Under the pieces are notes generated by a model, which did not search any database, had not been told where the DNA came from, and worked only from the letters and a program-made list of their open reading frames with translations. The translations under genes and the position numbers were made by a program. Positions 15,056 through 18,037 of a stretch of DNA of 18,037 nucleotides are shown piece after piece; the first letter of the stretch is position 1, and each line of letters starts with the position of its first letter. Location: NCBI GenBank assembly GCA_943325515.2, contig CALPPS020000052.1, forward strand, positions 1-18,037. The letters run 5' to 3'. The DNA comes from Flavobacterium psychrophilum (GTDB lineage Bacteria; Bacteroidota; Bacteroidia; Flavobacteriales; Flavobacteriaceae).

Positions 15056-15985
15056 ATGAAATTTTCAAGAATACATACACTAAAAGAAATTGCAAATATT
15101 ATTGGTTGTCATTATGTTGGCGCTGATGATTTTGAAATTTATGGAATGAATGAAATTCATGTGGTTACTTCTGGTGATATTGTTTTTGTGGATCACCCAA
15201 AGTATTACGATAAAGCATTACAATCAGCTGCGACTATTGTTTTAATAAATAAAGAAGTGGATTGTCCTAAAGGTAAAGCATTATTGATTTCTGATGATCC
15301 TTTTAGAGATTTTAATATACTTACTAAACATTTCAGACCTTTTGTTGCTGCTACAGCCAGTGTCTCTGCTTCCGCCAAAATAGGAGAGAATACTATAATT
15401 CAACCTAATTGTTTTATAGGTCACAATGTAACCGTTGGAAAAAACTGTTTGCTTCATGCCAATGTAATTGTTTATGATAATTCCGTTATTGGAGACAATG
15501 TAATTATTCATTCAGGAACCATTATTGGTGCTGATGCTTTTTATTATAAAAAGCGCCCCGAAGGTTTTGATCAATTACTTTCGGGTGGAAGAGTTATCAT
15601 TGAAGATAATGTTGGAATAGGTGCTTTGTGTACTATTGATAAAGGAGTTACAGGTGATACAACTATAGGTGCAGGAACAAAGATTGATAATCAAGTCCAC
15701 GTAGGACATGATACAATAATTGGAAAGAAATGCTTAATTGCCGCTCAAACTGGCATTGCTGGTTGTGTGATTATTGAAGATGAAGTAACACTTTGGGGAC
15801 AAGTTGGAACAACAAGCGGTATCACTATTGGAGCCAAAGCTGTAGTACTGGGTCAAACTGGAGTTAGTAAATCCATAGAAGGAGGAAAGACCTATTATGG
15901 AACTCCTATAGATGAAGCCCGTGAGAAAATGAAGCAATTTGCCAATCTTAAAAAAATCCCTGAAATTTTAAATAAATTAAAATAG
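15056..15985 (+). CDS. LpxD-like hexapeptide N-acyltransferase (second copy)
   Basis: This 309-aa protein is a paralogue of the lpxD gene 4 kb upstream. It has a similar N-terminal domain (1 to about 98), a left-handed beta-helix (about 100-285) and the catalytic His in the matching place, His218 in [12 protein letters not shown]. It differs where true LpxD reads GFGFAP: here the segment is [21 protein letters not shown] (159-179), in the region next to the active site. It lacks the C-terminal extension of about 30 residues. This suggests an N- or O-acyltransferase on a related sugar nucleotide or with a different acyl chain. Automatic annotation will call it LpxD. It follows efp by 71 nt of repeat-like DNA and precedes sucD by 183 nt. 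Confidence 0.85.
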   Translation: MKFSRIHTLKEIANIIGCHYVGADDFEIYGMNEIHVVTSGDIVFVDHPKYYDKALQSAATIVLINKEVDCPKGKALLISDDPFRDFNILTKHFRPFVAATASVSASAKIGENTIIQPNCFIGHNVTVGKNCLLHANVIVYDNSVIGDNVIIHSGTIIGADAFYYKKRPEGFDQLLSGGRVIIEDNVGIGALCTIDKGVTGDTTIGAGTKIDNQVHVGHDTIIGKKCLIAAQTGIAGCVIIEDEVTLWGQVGTTSGITIGAKAVVLGQTGVSKSIEGGKTYYGTPIDEAREKMKQFANLKKIPEILNKLK

Positions 15986-16100
15986 TCTAGAGAATAGATT
16001 TTATTGGCACATTTCATAGTTATAACGGAATTTAAAGATTATGCAGAGGTTATCAAATAAGCCAACACCAGTAATTTCGAAAAAAAACTAATTACTTATC

Positions 16101-16117
16101 ACTAATTACTAATTACT
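16101..16117. repeat. Short tandem repeat of ACTAATT
   Basis: ACTAATTACTAATTACT is a 7-nt unit repeated 2.4 times, with a further CTAATTACT copy just upstream (about 16088-16096). It lies where the -33 region of the sucD promoter should be. Confidence 0.5.
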
Positions 16118-16123
16118 ATTTTC

Positions 16124-16131
16124 TACTTTTG
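16124..16131 (+). promoter_or_regulatory. -7 element TACTTTTG for sucD
   Basis: This is an exact TAnnTTTG match, 37 nt before the sucD start, giving a leader of about 32 nt. The expected -33 TTG is absent and is replaced by the ACTAATT repeat. Confidence 0.6.
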
Positions 16132-16168
16132 CAGCACTTAAAATAAAAACAAATAAACATACAAAAAC

Positions 16169-17041
16169 ATGAGCGTTTTAGTTAATAAAAATTCAAAAAT
16201 AATTGTACAAGGATTTACAGGAAGTGAAGGAACTTTTCATGCTTCTCAAATGATTGAATATGGAACAAATGTGGTGGGTGGTGTAACTCCAGGAAAGGGA
16301 GGGACTACTCATTTAGACAGACCTGTATTCAATACCGTAAAAGACGCTGTGGAACAAGCTGGAGCGGATACTACAATTATTTTCGTTCCGCCAGCTTTTG
16401 CTGCCGATGCTATTATGGAAGCTGCCGATGCAGGAATTAAAGTAATTATCACGATTACAGAAGGTATTCCAGTAGCTGATATGATTAAAGCGTATGGTTA
16501 TGTTAAAAATAAAAATTGTAGATTAATTGGCCCAAATTGCCCAGGAGTAATTACACCAGGTGAAGCAAAAGTTGGTATCATGCCTGGTTTTGTATTCAAA
16601 AAAGGAAACATTGGTATTGTTTCTAAATCTGGTACATTAACTTATGAAGCCGCTGATCAAGTAGTCAAACAAGGCATGGGTATTACTACCGCTATTGGAA
16701 TTGGTGGTGACCCAATCATTGGAACTACAACTAAAGAAGCAGTTGAATTATTAATGAATGACTCAGAAACTGAATGTATCATTATGATTGGTGAAATAGG
16801 TGGCCAACTAGAAGCAGATGCTGCCAAATGGATAAAAGCTGACGGTAATCGTAAACCAGTAATTGGTTTTATTGCGGGAGAAACAGCACCAAAAGGTAGA
16901 ACTATGGGACATGCTGGAGCAATTGTTGGTGGTTCTGACGATACGGCTGAAGCAAAAAAACGCATCATGAGAGAATGTGGCATTCACGTTGTTGATTCTC
17001 CTGCAGAGATTGGTAAGAAAGTAAAAGAAGTGATGAGCTAG
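16169..17041 (+). CDS. sucD: SucD, succinyl-CoA synthetase alpha subunit
   Basis: SucD, together with SucC, converts succinyl-CoA to succinate with synthesis of ATP or GTP in the TCA cycle. The 290 aa match the usual length. The CoA-binding Rossmann domain holds GFTGSEGTFH (15-24) and GGVTPGKGG (37-45). The ligase domain holds GPNCPGVITPGE, SKSGTLTYEA and GIGGDPIIGT. The phosphorylated active-site histidine is His248 in GRTMGHAGAIV. The partner sucC is not in the window, so the two subunit genes are separate here, a common arrangement in flavobacteria. The gene has its own promoter and its own terminator and so appears to be a single-gene unit. Confidence 0.97.
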   Translation: MSVLVNKNSKIIVQGFTGSEGTFHASQMIEYGTNVVGGVTPGKGGTTHLDRPVFNTVKDAVEQAGADTTIIFVPPAFAADAIMEAADAGIKVIITITEGIPVADMIKAYGYVKNKNCRLIGPNCPGVITPGEAKVGIMPGFVFKKGNIGIVSKSGTLTYEAADQVVKQGMGITTAIGIGGDPIIGTTTKEAVELLMNDSETECIIMIGEIGGQLEADAAKWIKADGNRKPVIGFIAGETAPKGRTMGHAGAIVGGSDDTAEAKKRIMRECGIHVVDSPAEIGKKVKEVMS

Positions 17042-17067
17042 TATAGTTTATCATTCAATTTAATAGT

Positions 17068-17098
17068 AAAAAGCTCTAAAATATTTTGGAGCTTTTTT
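17068..17098 (+). terminator. Strong intrinsic terminator after sucD
   Basis: AAAAAGCTC pairs with GAGCTTTTT, and the inner TAAAA pairs with TTTTG through one wobble, leaving almost no loop. The 3' arm runs into TTTTTT and then ATTTTTG. The structure begins 27 nt after the sucD stop codon. Its A-run on the left arm could also terminate minus-strand transcripts coming from the sulfatase gene. Confidence 0.9.
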
Positions 17099-17178
17099 AT
17101 TTTTGTATATGTTCGGAATAAAAATTCACCACAAAAACAGTAATAATCATTAAAATGCTAAACTAATTTCTATATTAT

Positions 17179-18037
17179 TTATTCTTTAATAATTTTAAAG
17201 ACTTTATTTTGAATTGGGAGTTTTATTAAATAAGTTCCTTTAGCAAGTTCGGAAAAGTCTTGATTAGATAAATTACTACCTTCTTTAATTTTTTCGCCTT
17301 TGATGCTATATAATTCATAAGTATCTTCGTTGGAAACAGAGTTGATTATTATATTATTTTTAAAAGGATTTTGAATTACAAAAATTTCATTAGTATTCAA
17401 AAAGGAATCGGTATTTAATGCCGAACAAGTAATTCCACTTCCTACTAAAGTAGCCATTTCATTGCATAAATAATTGTAATTAGTTATGTCGGTTGACGTC
17501 ATACTTGTTACTAGTAAATTAGAAGTTTCGTTGGGATTCAAAGTCAGATTAAAAAATTTCTCCGTACCGTTAGCAAATTTCAATAATTTATAATTCGCAT
17601 TGCGAATAGTTTTTCCATCAGAAGCTAATGGAGTATTTCTGAAAACTTCTGAGAATGCCCATGGCCTTACTGAGATAGCTGCATTACTAAGTATTGGCAT
17701 TAAGCTATGACTATCAACAATTGTGGTATTTGGAATTTGATTTTGCCAATTAGTATTGCCAAACATTTCTAAAACGGTTGCAAAGACATCTGTTGTATTT
17801 ACCAAAGCATCGCTTGTTCTGTTCGGATTTACTACATCTGGACCGGAGATAATGAAAGGAACTGTTATGCCACCTTGATAGATACTTCCCTTGGCAGGAT
17901 TTGATTGTGCAACATAAGAGTCATCTCCGTTATCACCAATAAAAATAAAATCAGTACTATCCCATTTATCTATACTGATTAAATAATCAAAAAAACGTCC
18001 AATTTCATTATCCATGGCTTCAACCATAGCTTGGAAA
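17179..18037 (-). CDS. Secreted sulfatase, C-terminal part with T9SS tail
   Basis: The frame stays open to the right window edge, so only the last 286 residues or so are seen, without the catalytic Cys/Ser region. Sulfatase (arylsulfatase/alkaline-phosphatase fold) marks are AMVEAMDNEIGRFFDYL, the metal-binding GDNG (nucleotides 17926-17937) and KGSIYQGGITVPFIISGP, in which the Lys is the expected substrate contact. Also present are a TTDVFATVLEMFG segment and a C-terminal subdomain with NYKLLKF and EKFFNLTLNPNET. The last 65 residues form a type IX sorting tail (VIQNPFKNNIIINS, LYSIKGEKI, LAKGTYLIKL, KVFKIIKE). The protein is thus probably released or surface-bound and removes sulfate from extracellular polymers. 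The substrate is not predictable from this part. Confidence 0.9.
   Translation of the reverse strand, partial: FQAMVEAMDNEIGRFFDYLISIDKWDSTDFIFIGDNGDDSYVAQSNPAKGSIYQGGITVPFIISGPDVVNPNRTSDALVNTTDVFATVLEMFGNTNWQNQIPNTTIVDSHSLMPILSNAAISVRPWAFSEVFRNTPLASDGKTIRNANYKLLKFANGTEKFFNLTLNPNETSNLLVTSMTSTDITNYNYLCNEMATLVGSGITCSALNTDSFLNTNEIFVIQNPFKNNIIINSVSNEDTYELYSIKGEKIKEGSNLSNQDFSELAKGTYLIKLPIQNKVFKIIKE

Noticed and set aside
15281..15937. Minus-strand frames inside the lpxD-like gene
   Set aside because: They are shadows of hexapeptide-repeat coding sequence, with no independent support.

Overview
The window is AT-rich chromosomal DNA from a member of the Bacteroidota, most likely Flavobacteriia and Flavobacterium-like. 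Four things support this. Two proteins end in type IX secretion (T9SS) sorting tails. LpxC and FabZ are fused into one protein, as is usual in this phylum. Several genes are preceded by the Bacteroidota -7 element TAnnTTTG. Shine-Dalgarno sequences are mostly absent. No rRNA, tRNA, CRISPR array, transposase or integrase is visible.

Layout. (1) 1-170, minus strand: start of a small secreted protein cut by the window edge. (2) 352-3777: a large B12-dependent acyl-CoA mutase with a built-in G-protein chaperone (IcmF type). (3) About 3.8-5.0 kb: an accessory-looking stretch with hairpins, repeats and one small secreted orphan gene (4404-4865). That gene sits tightly between 15-nt inverted repeats. 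(4) 4989-7935: a PKD/T9SS secreted protein, a 46-aa basic protein on the minus strand (6607-6747), a lipoprotein and a GNAT acetyltransferase. (5) 8067-10991: menD (menaquinone synthesis) and an HD-domain phosphohydrolase. (6) 11025-15985: lpxD, lpxC-fabZ, lpxA, efp and a second lpxD-like gene. (7) 16169-17041: sucD, closed by a strong terminator. (8) 17179-18037, minus strand: the C-terminal part of a secreted sulfatase with a T9SS tail, running off the window.

How the genes fit together. The lpxD / lpxC-fabZ / lpxA block supplies the early acyl-transfer and deacetylation steps of lipid A synthesis, and the FabZ domain links it to fatty acid elongation. EF-P, the HD phosphohydrolase, MenD and SucD are housekeeping functions. 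The PKD protein and the sulfatase are probable T9SS cargo, exported through the outer membrane; the sulfatase suggests use of sulfated substrates. The mutase handles branched acyl-CoAs. Its two specificity residues, read by alignment, fit isobutyryl-CoA rather than methylmalonyl-CoA.

The least ordinary part is 3.8-5.0 kb. Its inverted-repeat-bounded orphan gene looks like a single gene cassette, and the DNA upstream is unusually rich in foldable structure. Three genes also have a TAnnTTTG element ending only 4-5 nt before the start codon, which predicts leaderless or nearly leaderless transcripts.
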